Of a stretch of 64,000 bases of DNA, positions 55,286-63,949 are shown one piece after another. The DNA comes from JBBDSJ01 sp040905025 (GTDB taxonomy: Bacteria; Pseudomonadota; Gammaproteobacteria; Methylohalomonadales; Methylohalomonadaceae). The notes beneath the pieces were generated by a model. It worked only from the letters and a program-made list of their open reading frames with translations, had not been told where the DNA came from and searched no databases. Every line of letters begins with the position of its first letter. Position 1 is the first letter of the stretch. The stretch lies in contig JBBDSJ010000101.1 of NCBI GenBank assembly GCA_040905025.1, forward strand, positions 1 to 64,000, read 5' to 3'. Both the position numbers and the translations under genes were made by a program.

Positions 55286-57364
55286 ATGTCCGACGTCCTT
55301 ACAAGCTATAAAAACGTTTTTCTAAAACTGGTTGTCTGGCCCGCTATCGCGCTGCTCGGCGCTGCCGCTGTTGGCGGCATTGCCATCAACCGTGGTGAAT
55401 CCATCAACAGCATGTGGTTTATCATCGCCGCAGTCTGCGTCTACGCGATTGGCTATCGTTTCTACAGCGCCTTTATCGCGGCAAAGGTTCTGGTAGTGGA
55501 CAGCACCCGGGCCACACCGGCCGAACGCTTTGATAACGGCCGCGATTTCATGCCCACCAATAAATGGATTGTATTCGGGCACCATTTTGCTGCCATCTCC
55601 GGACCCGGCCCGCTGATTGGGCCGACACTGGCCGCCCAGTTTGGTTATCTGCCCGGTACGCTCTGGATCCTGATCGGCGCCGTCCTCGGCGGCTGCGTGC
55701 AGGACTTTGTCATGTTGTTCAATTCGATGCGCCGCAATGGCCGTTCGCTCGGCCAGATGGCACGCGACGAACTTGGCCCGGTCGGTGGCAGTTTTGCCCT
55801 GGTCGGCGTCATGTTGATCATGATCATCCTGATAGCGGTACTCGGTCTGGTCGTGGTCAATGCAATGAAACACAGCCCGTGGGCGACATCAACGGTTGCC
55901 GCAACGATTCCGATTGCAATTCTGATTGGTTTATACCTGCGCAATATCCGGCCCGGCCGGATACTTGAAGCCACCTTGATCGGGGTCAGCCTGTTATTGC
56001 TGGCCGTGGCTGGCGGTGGCTGGATCGACCAGTTACCGATCCGCAGCTGGTTCGATCTGGGGCCTTCCACACTGGCATTGTTTGTCATTGCTTACGGCTT
56101 TTTTGCCGCCGTGTTGCCGGTCTGGCTGTTGCTGGCACCACGCGATTACCTGTCAACATTCATGAAAATCGGCACGATTTTCGCGCTGGCTATCGCCATC
56201 CTGATAGTCCAGCCGGACATGAAAATGCCGGCCATAACACAATTCATTGATGGCACCGGCCCGATCTTTGCCGGCAGCGTGTTTCCATTTGTGTTCATTA
56301 CGATTGCCTGTGGCGCGGTATCCGGCTTTCATGCACTGATAGCTTCGGGCACAACACCAAAACTTATCAGCAATGAATGCGATGCACGCTTTATCGGCTA
56401 TGGCGGTATGTTAATGGAATCCTTCGTAGCCATCATGGCCATGATCGCGGCCTGTGTACTTGAGCCGGGCATATTTTTTGCCATCAACAGTCCGGCCGGC
56501 ATCGTCGGCAGTGCGCCGGCAGACGCCGTTGCCAGCATCACGGCCATGGGCTATCCGGTCACGGTTGCAGAAATGCAGGCACTGGCAGGTGCCATGGGTG
56601 AACACACCCTGTTTGCCCGTACCGGGGGCGCGCCATCACTGGCAGTCGGCATGGCCAGTATATTTGCCGGTGCATTCGGCAGCGGCTTCCCGGCACTCTG
56701 GTATCACTTTGCGATCATGTTTGAAGCACTGTTTATTCTGACAACAGTGGATTCCGGTACCCGTGTGGCACGTTTCATGTTGCAGGACATGATCGGCAAT
56801 GTCTGGACAAAATTTGGCGAAACCAGCTGGTATCCCGGTGTACTTTTGTCATCGGGGATCGTCGTAGCCGCATGGGGCTATTTCCTTTATATGGGTACGA
56901 TTGATCCGCTTGGAGGTATTAACAGCCTCTGGCCGCTGTTCGGTATTTCGAACCAGATGCTTGCCGCCATTGCGCTATGCCTGTGCACAACCATTTTGAT
57001 CAAATCGGGCAAACTACGCTACGTCTGGGTCACCGCTGTGCCACTGTTATGGTTATTGCTCATCACAACCACTGCGGCACTGGAAAAACTCTTCAATGCT
57101 GACCCGCGCATCGGCTTTCTCGCGCACGCACGGTCATTACAGGAGCGGCTGGCCAGCGGCGATCTGCCGATTGATCTGGTTGCCCAGGCACCGCGATTAA
57201 TTTTCAATGATCGACTTAATGCCGGACTGACGATCTTTTTTATGATTGTTACCTGGGTTGTGTTCATTGATATGTTACGGGTTTGTTATAATCATCTCAG
57301 TGGTCGTCAGCGCCGGCCAATAACAGAGGCACCCTACATGCAAACACAGCTGGCAAATTATTGA
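55286..57364 (+). CDS. cstA: CstA-family pyruvate/peptide transporter (carbon starvation protein)
   Basis: The 692-residue membrane protein has the CstA hallmarks: FGHHFAAISGPGPLIGPTLAAQFGYLPG, GGCVQDFVMLFNSMRRNGRS, CGAVSGFHALIASGTTPK and LFGISNQMLAAIAL. CstA-type proteins import pyruvate or peptides during carbon limitation. A YbdD-type small partner overlaps its stop by one base (TGATG), as in E. coli cstA-ybdD and btsT-yjiX. Confidence 0.93.
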   Translation: MSDVLTSYKNVFLKLVVWPAIALLGAAAVGGIAINRGESINSMWFIIAAVCVYAIGYRFYSAFIAAKVLVVDSTRATPAERFDNGRDFMPTNKWIVFGHHFAAISGPGPLIGPTLAAQFGYLPGTLWILIGAVLGGCVQDFVMLFNSMRRNGRSLGQMARDELGPVGGSFALVGVMLIMIILIAVLGLVVVNAMKHSPWATSTVAATIPIAILIGLYLRNIRPGRILEATLIGVSLLLLAVAGGGWIDQLPIRSWFDLGPSTLALFVIAYGFFAAVLPVWLLLAPRDYLSTFMKIGTIFALAIAILIVQPDMKMPAITQFIDGTGPIFAGSVFPFVFITIACGAVSGFHALIASGTTPKLISNECDARFIGYGGMLMESFVAIMAMIAACVLEPGIFFAINSPAGIVGSAPADAVASITAMGYPVTVAEMQALAGAMGEHTLFARTGGAPSLAVGMASIFAGAFGSGFPALWYHFAIMFEALFILTTVDSGTRVARFMLQDMIGNVWTKFGETSWYPGVLLSSGIVVAAWGYFLYMGTIDPLGGINSLWPLFGISNQMLAAIALCLCTTILIKSGKLRYVWVTAVPLLWLLLITTTAALEKLFNADPRIGFLAHARSLQERLASGDLPIDLVAQAPRLIFNDRLNAGLTIFFMIVTWVVFIDMLRVCYNHLSGRQRRPITEAPYMQTQLANY

Positions 57365-57549
57365 TGCGTAGATTGATCAAGACTATCTGGCAACAATTGC
57401 GTGCGCTCAGTGGTGAAGATGCCTATGAACGCTATCTGGAACACTGGCAGCGCGAACATGCCGACAGCAATGTAGCACCCATGGACCGGCGCAGCTTTTA
57501 TCTGGCCGAACAGCAACGCAAATGGAACCGGCCAAACCGCTGTTGCTGA
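57364..57549 (+). CDS. YbdD/YjiX-family small protein
   Basis: The 61-residue protein contains LSGEDAYERYLEHWQREHAD and RRSFYLAEQQRKWNRPNRCC, the family signature ending in Cys-Cys. Members accompany CstA-type transporters and are thought to assist them. Translation is coupled to cstA by the TGATG overlap, and the next gene overlaps its stop in the same way. Confidence 0.88.
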   Translation: MRRLIKTIWQQLRALSGEDAYERYLEHWQREHADSNVAPMDRRSFYLAEQQRKWNRPNRCC

Positions 57550-57854
57550 TGACCACACCCCGTGCATCTGGCTGGACGTCACGCTGGCGCCGGTATGCAA
57601 CCACTGTCAAAACCGAATTCCGGGTCTACCAACGCGTTTACCGTCACCCCGACACACCGCGGATGTCGCGCTGGCTACTTGGACTGGCGCTCGTTTATCT
57701 GCTGTCCCCGCTGGATTTGATTCCGGACTGGCTACCGCTCATCGGCCAGCTGGATGACCTGATCATCGTGCCGTTGCTGGTCTATCTGGCCCTCCGGCAG
57801 ATCCCGCCCGGGCTGATTGCCCAATGCCGTGCCCTGGAAACGCCGGCGAAATAA
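57549..57854 (+). CDS. YkvA-like DUF1232 membrane protein
   Basis: The conserved block LALVYLLSPLDLIPDWLPLIGQLDDLIIVPLLVYLAL (about residues 47-82; key SPLDLIPDW and GQLDD) defines DUF1232. The product is about 101 residues if started at ATG 57549, which shares one base with the ybdD stop. The function is unknown. It is placed in the cstA operon by the overlaps. Confidence 0.8.
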   Translation: MTTPRASGWTSRWRRYATTVKTEFRVYQRVYRHPDTPRMSRWLLGLALVYLLSPLDLIPDWLPLIGQLDDLIIVPLLVYLALRQIPPGLIAQCRALETPAK

Positions 57855-57945
57855 TCATCCTGCTGGATACCGGAACTGCCACACACAAATGCCGGTTCCC
57901 GTAGCCGAATGGCTTCAGTATGATAAGCGCCAATGGAGCAAATAA

Positions 57946-58602
57946 ATGACCGACGATTCAAACAGCAATTCAAATCCTGCACCCAGTCAGGGCAACGTCA
58001 TCCGCAAGCTGGCCGAGTATCTGGCCTGCGCCCCCGGCACACTGAAAAGGGCACTGGAACACCAGGCGAAAATCGGTAGTGATGAAACGAATCTGCCACG
58101 CATTGGCCAGATACTGCAGGAACTTGGCATCATTTCTGCCGAAGAGCTGGAATCCGCCATTCGTCGCCAACGCGCTGATCGGCTCAGGCAGTGTTATGTC
58201 TTCAGTTCCCTCACCCAGCCGGAACTGACAGCTCTGAGTATGCGCTTTCGTGAAGTTACGGTGCCAGAAGGCTATCAGTTCATTATTCAGGACGAGGAAG
58301 ACCCGACACTGTATGTACTTGCCAGCGGCAAGGCTGAAGTCTATCGAACGGATATTGATGGCAACTGGTTGCATATCGCCTATCTGGAACAGAGCGAACC
58401 CATTGGTGAAATGGGCTACTTTGACCCCAGCGGCCGCCGTTCCGCCTCGGTACGTGCCGTTGAACGCAGTGAGCTGCTATGCGCAAGCTACAGCGATCTG
58501 ACACACTATTTTGAAAATGTGCCGCGGGTAGCCAATGATTTCATGAAACTCGTGAAAAAACGCAAGGACGCCATTGACGAATTGCTTCATCAGGCAACCT
58601 GA
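57946..58602 (+). CDS. Cyclic-nucleotide-binding-domain protein without a DNA-binding domain
   Basis: The N-terminal 75 residues are helical (ILQELGIISAEELESAIRRQ, similar to the start of type II secretion E-like domains). A cNMP-binding beta barrel follows (about 80-200: FREVTVPEGYQFIIQDEEDP, then GEMGYFDPSGRRSASVRAV). There is no helix-turn-helix after it, so it is not a CRP-type regulator. The ligand and partner are unknown. The phosphate-binding cassette is only partly conserved. Confidence 0.75.
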   Translation: MTDDSNSNSNPAPSQGNVIRKLAEYLACAPGTLKRALEHQAKIGSDETNLPRIGQILQELGIISAEELESAIRRQRADRLRQCYVFSSLTQPELTALSMRFREVTVPEGYQFIIQDEEDPTLYVLASGKAEVYRTDIDGNWLHIAYLEQSEPIGEMGYFDPSGRRSASVRAVERSELLCASYSDLTHYFENVPRVANDFMKLVKKRKDAIDELLHQAT

Positions 58603-58642
58603 ACCGGATCTTTTTCATCCACGCATCGATCAATCGTTGCAG

Positions 58643-59155
58643 TCAGATGGAGTCCAGCAGTACCTGCCAGGCAGCCAGTTTTTGCTGATATGTCATACCG
58701 GCATTGGCCGGGCTGGTTGATGGCAAGCGCGTGTATTGCATAGTCAGGTTATCCAGCCAAGGCGACACATGCCTGCGATAGGTTGCTTCTGCCTTGCCGC
58801 CGTTAAAATACACATGCTCAATTTTGTCATGTTGGCGAAAGAAACTGACGAAGTTGTTTGCCTGCAATGAGGCATCGTCAATATCTGCATCAAGGCTGCC
58901 GACACGCGTACACGCACGGATGACATCCCAGACAGCGATACCGGCAACTTGTAACGCTGCGGTACGTTCGGCATATGCAGCCGTCAGAGAGAAGCCCAGC
59001 AACTCAGCCATAATGGGCCAGAACTGATTGCGTGGATGGGCATAGTACTGTGTTGCCTGCAATGATGCTGTACCCGGCATACTGCCAAGAATAAGTACAC
59101 GTGCATTTTTTGCGGCAACAGGCGGGAAACCGGTTAACGGCCTGTCTGCTGTCAT
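58643..59155 (-). CDS. DNA-deoxyinosine glycosylase (UDG superfamily)
   Basis: The 170-residue protein has LILGSMPGTASLQATQYYAHPRNQFWPIM (about residues 20-48; key GSMPG and HPRNQFW) and RLPSTSPAN near the end, typical of the UDG family 6 hypoxanthine-DNA glycosylases. These remove deaminated adenine from DNA. It overlaps the mtnC 3' end by four bases, so it is the last gene of that minus-strand run. Confidence 0.8.
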   Translation of the reverse strand: MTADRPLTGFPPVAAKNARVLILGSMPGTASLQATQYYAHPRNQFWPIMAELLGFSLTAAYAERTAALQVAGIAVWDVIRACTRVGSLDADIDDASLQANNFVSFFRQHDKIEHVYFNGGKAEATYRRHVSPWLDNLTMQYTRLPSTSPANAGMTYQQKLAAWQVLLDSI

Positions 59156-59823
59156 TCCGGAATAATTTCGCTAAAGCTGTGTGCAACGGCATGATCGCCG
59201 GCTGGCTGATCGGCACGGATCAGTTGCGTGGTGCGCATGCCGACTGCACGTGCCGCATTGAGTTCTTCAATAATATCCGAGAGGAATAAAATCCCGGCCG
59301 CTGGCTCACCTATTTCATCGGCAATTTTTTTATAGGCACCGGCTTCACGCTTGCTGCCGATACGGGTATCAAAATAGCCGGAAAACAGTGGCGTCAAATC
59401 ACCAAAATCGCTGAAGCTAAAGAGCAGTTTTTGTGCGGCCACCGAACCGGATGAAAAAATATAGAGCTTGATCCCCCGGGCATGCCAGGCCCTGAGTTGT
59501 TCAGCCGCATCGGGATAGACATGCCCGGTAAAGTCACCGGCAGCATAGCCAGCCTGCCAGACGTGACCTTGCAGGGCTTTCAGAATGATATCCTTGCGAT
59601 CTTCATCCATCCATTGCATTAGCACATCAATAATCTGCTGCTCAGTCAGATAACGTTTCTGTTGATCACGCAATGCATCCAGCAATTCCTTAATCGCCGG
59701 CTCGCGCTGGTTACGCCGGATAAAGTCCGGCAATACCTTGCGTGCATAGGGAAACAACACATCATGCACAAACGCCAGCGATGTTGTGGTGCCCTCGATA
59801 TCGATAAGGATTGTTTTGGTCAA
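59152..59823 (-). CDS. mtnC: Acireductone synthase (enolase-phosphatase E1)
   Basis: This HAD-family enzyme enolises and dephosphorylates diketo-5-methylthiopentyl-1-phosphate in methionine salvage. HAD motif I is ILIDIEGTTTS, motif II is IFSSGSVAAQKLLF, and the later FLSDIIEELNAARAVGM is motif IV. I start it at TTG 59823 (GGAA nine bases upstream), giving about 223 residues. Upstream in-frame sequence belongs to mtnD. It follows mtnD by 14 bases. Confidence 0.88.
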   Translation of the reverse strand: MTKTILIDIEGTTTSLAFVHDVLFPYARKVLPDFIRRNQREPAIKELLDALRDQQKRYLTEQQIIDVLMQWMDEDRKDIILKALQGHVWQAGYAAGDFTGHVYPDAAEQLRAWHARGIKLYIFSSGSVAAQKLLFSFSDFGDLTPLFSGYFDTRIGSKREAGAYKKIADEIGEPAAGILFLSDIIEELNAARAVGMRTTQLIRADQPAGDHAVAHSFSEIIPE

Positions 59824-59837
59824 AACAACAGGTTCCG

Positions 59838-60395
59838 CTAGACTGAACGTACGTAGCTGTCGAAATCCGGAAACTGTTTTGCAATCTCGCTGCCGGTAAA
59901 ATTGCCGACCCAGCCATCCGCCGTGGTGAAAAAGCGAATACATTTGAAATCCGGGTTCTCACCCATATCAAACCAGTGCGTGGTATTCGCCGGCACACTG
60001 ATCAAATCACCCTGGGTACACAACACAGCCATGACCTTGCCATTGATATGCAGGTAGAAAAGGCCCTGACCTTCAACAAAAAAGCGCACTTCAAAATCGG
60101 CATGCGTATGTTCATTCAGAAACTTCTGCCGCATTTCACTTTTTTTGGGATTGTCCGGGCGCAGACTGATCACATCGACAGATTGAAAACCGTATTGACT
60201 GTTCAGACGTGTGATTTCATTTTTATATGCTGCCAGCACTTCTTCCTGGTCGGCATCCGCAGATAGCGGCTTGTCAATCTGCCACTTCTCAAGTTGCACT
60301 CCGGCTTTGCCCAACTGATCGACAATTTCATCAAAGTCGGTAAAGGTGTCGCGCCGGCCGCTGTCATCGTCCGGATAAATTGAAAGTGTTGTCAT
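59838..60395 (-). CDS. mtnD: Acireductone dioxygenase
   Basis: This cupin enzyme oxidises the acireductone to the keto-acid precursor of methionine (Fe form) or to carbon monoxide products (Ni form). The metal site is visible in NEHTHADFEVRFFVEGQG (His, His, Glu) and the later His in VPANTTHWFDMG. The 185 residues are normal. The start overlaps the mtnB stop by four bases. Confidence 0.93.
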   Translation of the reverse strand: MTTLSIYPDDDSGRRDTFTDFDEIVDQLGKAGVQLEKWQIDKPLSADADQEEVLAAYKNEITRLNSQYGFQSVDVISLRPDNPKKSEMRQKFLNEHTHADFEVRFFVEGQGLFYLHINGKVMAVLCTQGDLISVPANTTHWFDMGENPDFKCIRFFTTADGWVGNFTGSEIAKQFPDFDSYVRSV

Positions 60396-61018
60396 GCTAT
60401 AGCCACTCCTCTCAACGTCAGCTCACATTTAAAAAGAAAATCAAACGCCTCAACATGTCTTAGCGTATCGTCAACATGCTCACCCCAGGTATAGAACCCG
60501 TGACCCCGGATAATATAGCCATGGATTGGCGGATGAACTGCCATCCACTCATCAATGGCGGCTACCAGACGGGCAATATCCTGGTCATTATCAAATACCG
60601 GCACGGTGAGCGCCGCAGCGTGGGTCGTAACGCCGGTAAACGCTTTGAGCAACTCATAATCTTGCAGTTCCAGTGTCGCTACCGGACCCGATGGTAATAA
60701 TTTTGACAGCAACGTAGCATGCAGTGAATGCGGATGCAGGATCGCCCCGGCCGCCGGAAAGCGCTGGTAAATTTGTGTATGCAAAAGTGTTTCCGCAGAA
60801 GGCCGGCGATCATCCAGTGATTGACCGCTGTAATCAATCAACATGATATCGTCAGCCGTCAACCGGCCCTTGTGACGGCCGGAAACTGTAATCGCAATAT
60901 GTTCAGCATCAAGGCGTGCAGAAAAATTCCCGCTTGTCGCAGGCACCATGCCAAGCGCATAAAGTTCACGGCCGGCAGCCACCAGCGCACGCGCCGCCTG
61001 CTGAAAATCCTGGGTCAT
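60392..61018 (-). CDS. mtnB: Methylthioribulose-1-phosphate dehydratase
   Basis: This class II aldolase-type zinc enzyme sits in the methionine salvage pathway. Zinc ligands lie in ILHPHSLHATLLS and the later IIRGHGFYTWGEHVD. ATG 61018 (MTQDFQQAARAL) is preferred to a longer reading from 61084. The order mtnB-mtnD-mtnC is the common bacterial arrangement. The upstream genes mtnA and mtnK or mtnP are not in this window. Confidence 0.9.
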   Translation of the reverse strand: MTQDFQQAARALVAAGRELYALGMVPATSGNFSARLDAEHIAITVSGRHKGRLTADDIMLIDYSGQSLDDRRPSAETLLHTQIYQRFPAAGAILHPHSLHATLLSKLLPSGPVATLELQDYELLKAFTGVTTHAAALTVPVFDNDQDIARLVAAIDEWMAVHPPIHGYIIRGHGFYTWGEHVDDTLRHVEAFDFLFKCELTLRGVAIA

Positions 61019-61090
61019 GTCATAATCCGGCAATAGCTGGGCATGGCGCGAATTGTAACGCGCAGGCGGGGTAAATAAAGCCACTGGGGC

Positions 61091-61117
61091 AAAAAAAACC
61101 CCGCTTGCGCGGGGCTT
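61091..61117 (-). terminator. Terminator of the cold-shock gene
   Basis: On the minus strand CCCCGC pairs with GCGGGG around a four-base loop and is followed by eight T. It lies 23 bases past the csp stop and separates it from mtnB. Confidence 0.88.
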
Positions 61118-61139
61118 TGCAATTTGGTTTTGTTTGCTT

Positions 61140-61340
61140 TCAGGCGGCCTGCACGTTGGCAGCAGCCAGTCCTTTGGGTGTTTTCTGAACTTCGAATGAG
61201 ACTTTCTGGCCTTCAGTCAGGGAACGGAAGCCCGCGCCCTCAATGGCGGAATAATGCACAAAAACATCTTTGCTGCCATCATCCGGTTGAATGAAGCCAA
61301 AACCCTTGCTTTCGTTAAACCACTTTACGGTACCGGTCAT
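61140..61340 (-). CDS. Cold-shock-domain RNA/DNA-binding protein
   Basis: The 66-residue OB-fold protein carries both nucleic-acid motifs KGFGFI and VFVHY, starting TGTVKWFNESKGFGF. It acts as an RNA chaperone. Several Csp paralogues usually occur, so I do not assign a letter. ATG 61340 is preferred to the GTG just upstream. A leader of more than 100 bases separates it from the divergent mtgA. Confidence 0.93.
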   Translation of the reverse strand: MTGTVKWFNESKGFGFIQPDDGSKDVFVHYSAIEGAGFRSLTEGQKVSFEVQKTPKGLAAANVQAA

Positions 61341-61521
61341 CACACTAATTCACCTCAGGGTCAAAATGTAGAAATTGCGCAGAGGTGTCCTGATTGAGAA
61401 TTTACGAATAGCGACTGGCATTCAGACGGGCTCATTCGAAATTACGATCGCATGGTTCCACTGCGTAAAATCAGCATAGGTCATAACAAACCAGAAAACC
61501 AGTGCTTTGAATGACATAAAC

Positions 61522-62235
61522 ATGACAAAACCGGTCAAAAAACGCCTGTTGCCACTACTCATCGTGGGCGTGATGACGCTTGTACTATGCCTGTGCCTGG
61601 TCTCGGCCTTGCCGGTACTGACAATGCGCTGGTTTGCACCACCGACGAGCGCTTTCATGCTGCAAACCGCCTGGCAGGATAAACATCCTGTCTATATCTG
61701 GGTGGACAGTAAGGCGATTTCGCCACAGGCGGGGCTCGCAGTGATTGCTGCCGAAGATCAGACCTTCCCGCAACACCAAGGTTTTGATTTGCTACAGATT
61801 CAGGCATCAATTAATGCCTGGCGTCAGGGTGATGATTTGCGCGGCGCCAGCACCATCTCGCAACAAGTCGCCAAGAATCTGTTTCTCTGGCCCGGACGCA
61901 ATATCGGGCGCAAGGGTCTGGAAGCCTGGTTTACCGTATTGATTGAGTTGTTCTGGCCGAAACAGCGCATTCTGGAAATGTACCTGAATATTGCCGAATT
62001 CGGCCCCGGCATACATGGTGTTGAAGCCGCCAGCCAGCAGTATTTTGGTATCCCGGCCGCTGAATTGAATGCCGACCAGGCAGCGCTGCTGGCGGCAGTT
62101 TTGCCAAACCCGAAGCTACTGAGTGTCAGTACACCCTCAGACTATATTAAGAATCGGCAACACTGGATACTGCAGCAAATGCATCAACTTGGCGGAACTG
62201 ACTATCTGACCCGACTGTTACCAGACAATCCGTAA
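61522..62235 (+). CDS. mtgA: Monofunctional peptidoglycan glycosyltransferase
   Basis: A GT51 domain without a transpeptidase polymerises glycan strands at the inner membrane. One membrane helix (about residues 8-30) is followed by AEDQTFPQHQGFDL (catalytic Glu), RGASTISQQVAKNLFLW and EMYLNIAEFGPGIHGVE. The length of about 237 residues is typical. It is the second GT51 enzyme of the window after mrcB. Confidence 0.93.
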   Translation: MTKPVKKRLLPLLIVGVMTLVLCLCLVSALPVLTMRWFAPPTSAFMLQTAWQDKHPVYIWVDSKAISPQAGLAVIAAEDQTFPQHQGFDLLQIQASINAWRQGDDLRGASTISQQVAKNLFLWPGRNIGRKGLEAWFTVLIELFWPKQRILEMYLNIAEFGPGIHGVEAASQQYFGIPAAELNADQAALLAAVLPNPKLLSVSTPSDYIKNRQHWILQQMHQLGGTDYLTRLLPDNP

Positions 62236-62424
62236 ACATGACACAGCCTCCGGTTAAACCAGCCGCCATCAGACTGCATTCCGGAACCCAGGCACTATCA
62301 TTGGGCAGCGCAAGACCAGTCTGCGCGAATACAGGGCAAAACTTTGTGCTGCTCCTGTTGTGGTACTCCTTGATGTATCAAGGCCGCTGGCGTGGTTTTT
62401 TTTGCGTCGATTCTGGAGCTTGTC

Positions 62425-62576
62425 ATGCGCCTGTATAAAAAATTTCCGCGCAGCTGTTTCAAATTGTTTCTGGTTCTGACCCTGTCGCAACATGGAATTG
62501 CGGCGCCTGTCTGCCGGAAATCCGTGAATTGCTGAAAGCCGCCGAACCGGCACTGCCACATGCCGTGGGCGAGTAA
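62425..62576 (+). pseudogene. Possible frameshifted thioredoxin-like small gene
   Basis: ATG 62425 has GGAG seven bases upstream and opens a 36-codon frame that looks like a signal peptide (MRLYKKFPRSCFKLFLVLTL). In another frame the same stretch (62493-62576) reads WNCGACLPEIRELLKAAEPA, like the CxxC region of a TlpA/thioredoxin protein, and ends at TAA 62574. Joining the two needs one frameshift. The rest of a thioredoxin fold is missing, so it is probably a decayed gene. The wider gap 62236-62791 holds nothing else I can support. Confidence 0.35.
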
Positions 62577-62791
62577 TCGCTGGCAGCCAATACGCGTTAT
62601 TGACAACGCCTGCTGAAATGTGACCTGCATCACATGATTGCTCTCAAGAATCAGCCTGTTGTGCAATCTTCATCACAATATTGGGCTAAACTGTGATTGA
62701 GTCCTCAGTACAGCCACAAGCCTTTGATGCCGGCCCGGGCTCACCGGCATCCATGCCAGAAAATGGATTTATTAACCACTAACAGGCTGCT

Positions 62792-63538
62792 ATGTCTGAC
62801 AATACGGGCCCTGACTGTCGCCTTTGTGGAATGGCGGCCATGCAAGCTGTTGACCAACCGGCAAACCGGGACAGCATACGTGCTGGCGCCTGGATTCTGG
62901 TGGCACTCGGACTCGGCATCGGCACATTCAGTCAGGGCAGTCTTGTATTAATACTTGGTGGACTGATTCTCGCTGCTGTTGCCTTTCCACTTACCGATGA
63001 TCGCCTGATTCATGTCTGGGCCTGCATGCACTGTGGCCATCGTTTTCCGCGATTTCCGAAGCATGGAACCTTGCAGGTAAAGTATAAATGGCGGCCAATC
63101 CCGGTAATCATCGCCATTGCAACGATTCTGATCATCGGCACCGGCTTCTGGCCGGTCATCATATTACTGGGCTATGAAGTTACCCTGTTTGGCCCGATGG
63201 ATCCGGCGCTCGAGAAAATCCGTATTGCACTTGGCTACGGTGTGCTGGTCGCTATTGCGATTGTATTTTTTGAAGGACTGGACCGCTATAACCATGAGCC
63301 ATTCATATGGCGTGCGATGGCCATACTGGCACTGTTGTTGGGACTTGGTACAACAGCAAATGCTGCTGTTATCAGCATCTGGATTATTGAAGGTGTAGAT
63401 TACGAATGGTTACAACTGTTGATACTCATTATCGGTGAGGCCACGGTACTTACCATGGCAATGCACCGATCACGTCTGTTTGTCCGTCCGCTACAACCGG
63501 ATGAGTCTGTTAAAGACAGTTTTCTTACCACAAGCTGA
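62792..63538 (+). CDS. Unknown membrane protein with two CxxC pairs
   Basis: The 248 residues have about six hydrophobic helices. Two Cys pairs, CRLCGM at the N-terminus and CMHCGHRF after the second helix, suggest a small zinc ribbon or rubredoxin-like knuckle in the cytoplasm or at the membrane. I do not recognise a family. It stands alone, converging on the NTF2-like gene seven bases away. Confidence 0.7.
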   Translation: MSDNTGPDCRLCGMAAMQAVDQPANRDSIRAGAWILVALGLGIGTFSQGSLVLILGGLILAAVAFPLTDDRLIHVWACMHCGHRFPRFPKHGTLQVKYKWRPIPVIIAIATILIIGTGFWPVIILLGYEVTLFGPMDPALEKIRIALGYGVLVAIAIVFFEGLDRYNHEPFIWRAMAILALLLGLGTTANAAVISIWIIEGVDYEWLQLLILIIGEATVLTMAMHRSRLFVRPLQPDESVKDSFLTTS

Positions 63539-63545
63539 ACCGGAC

Positions 63546-63947
63546 TCACTGTACAGAAACTTTTGCCCGTGGTTGTGCTGCCGGCGCATTCACACAGTTG
63601 CCCGCCTGATGTTGCACCATACGTATATCACCCTCTTCCTCAACAAATGCATTCACAGCAACCAGCTGATTATCGCCGGCTTGTTCATAACACACAACAC
63701 AGGCCAGTTTTGCATAGAGCAGTACCTGTTCATGATGCTGCCTGATGGCTGGAGCCTGTGCATTCGCCAGTATCTGTTCCCAGCTTTGCATGATGGCATC
63801 ACGATCAGTCAATGCCGGCCAACCCGGATGAATACAAATGACCGGATTGTGTTGTGCCCATAATGTTGCCATAGCGGCCAGATCATGCTGATCGAATGCC
63901 AGATAGAATCGATGGTTCGCAAATAAAACCGATTCACGATCAATCAT
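63546..63947 (-). CDS. NTF2-like/SnoaL-type small protein
   Basis: The 133-residue protein has the SnoaL/DUF4440 pattern: FYLAFDQHDLAAMATLWAQHNPVICIHPGWPALTDRDAIMQSWEQIL-like N-terminus (key FDQHDLAAM and IHPGWPALTGR-type loop) and a beta-sheet C-terminus. Members bind small ligands; no specific role is evident. ATG 63947 has AAGGAG seven bases upstream. The 3' end of another minus-strand gene stops just before it. Confidence 0.75.
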   Translation of the reverse strand: MIDRESVLFANHRFYLAFDQHDLAAMATLWAQHNPVICIHPGWPALTDRDAIMQSWEQILANAQAPAIRQHHEQVLLYAKLACVVCYEQAGDNQLVAVNAFVEEEGDIRMVQHQAGNCVNAPAAQPRAKVSVQ

Positions 63948-63949
63948 TA

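Noticed and set aside
62238..62438. A 66-codon plus-strand frame after mtgA
   Set aside because: It lacks a ribosome-binding site and any recognisable domain, and its composition is not coding-like.
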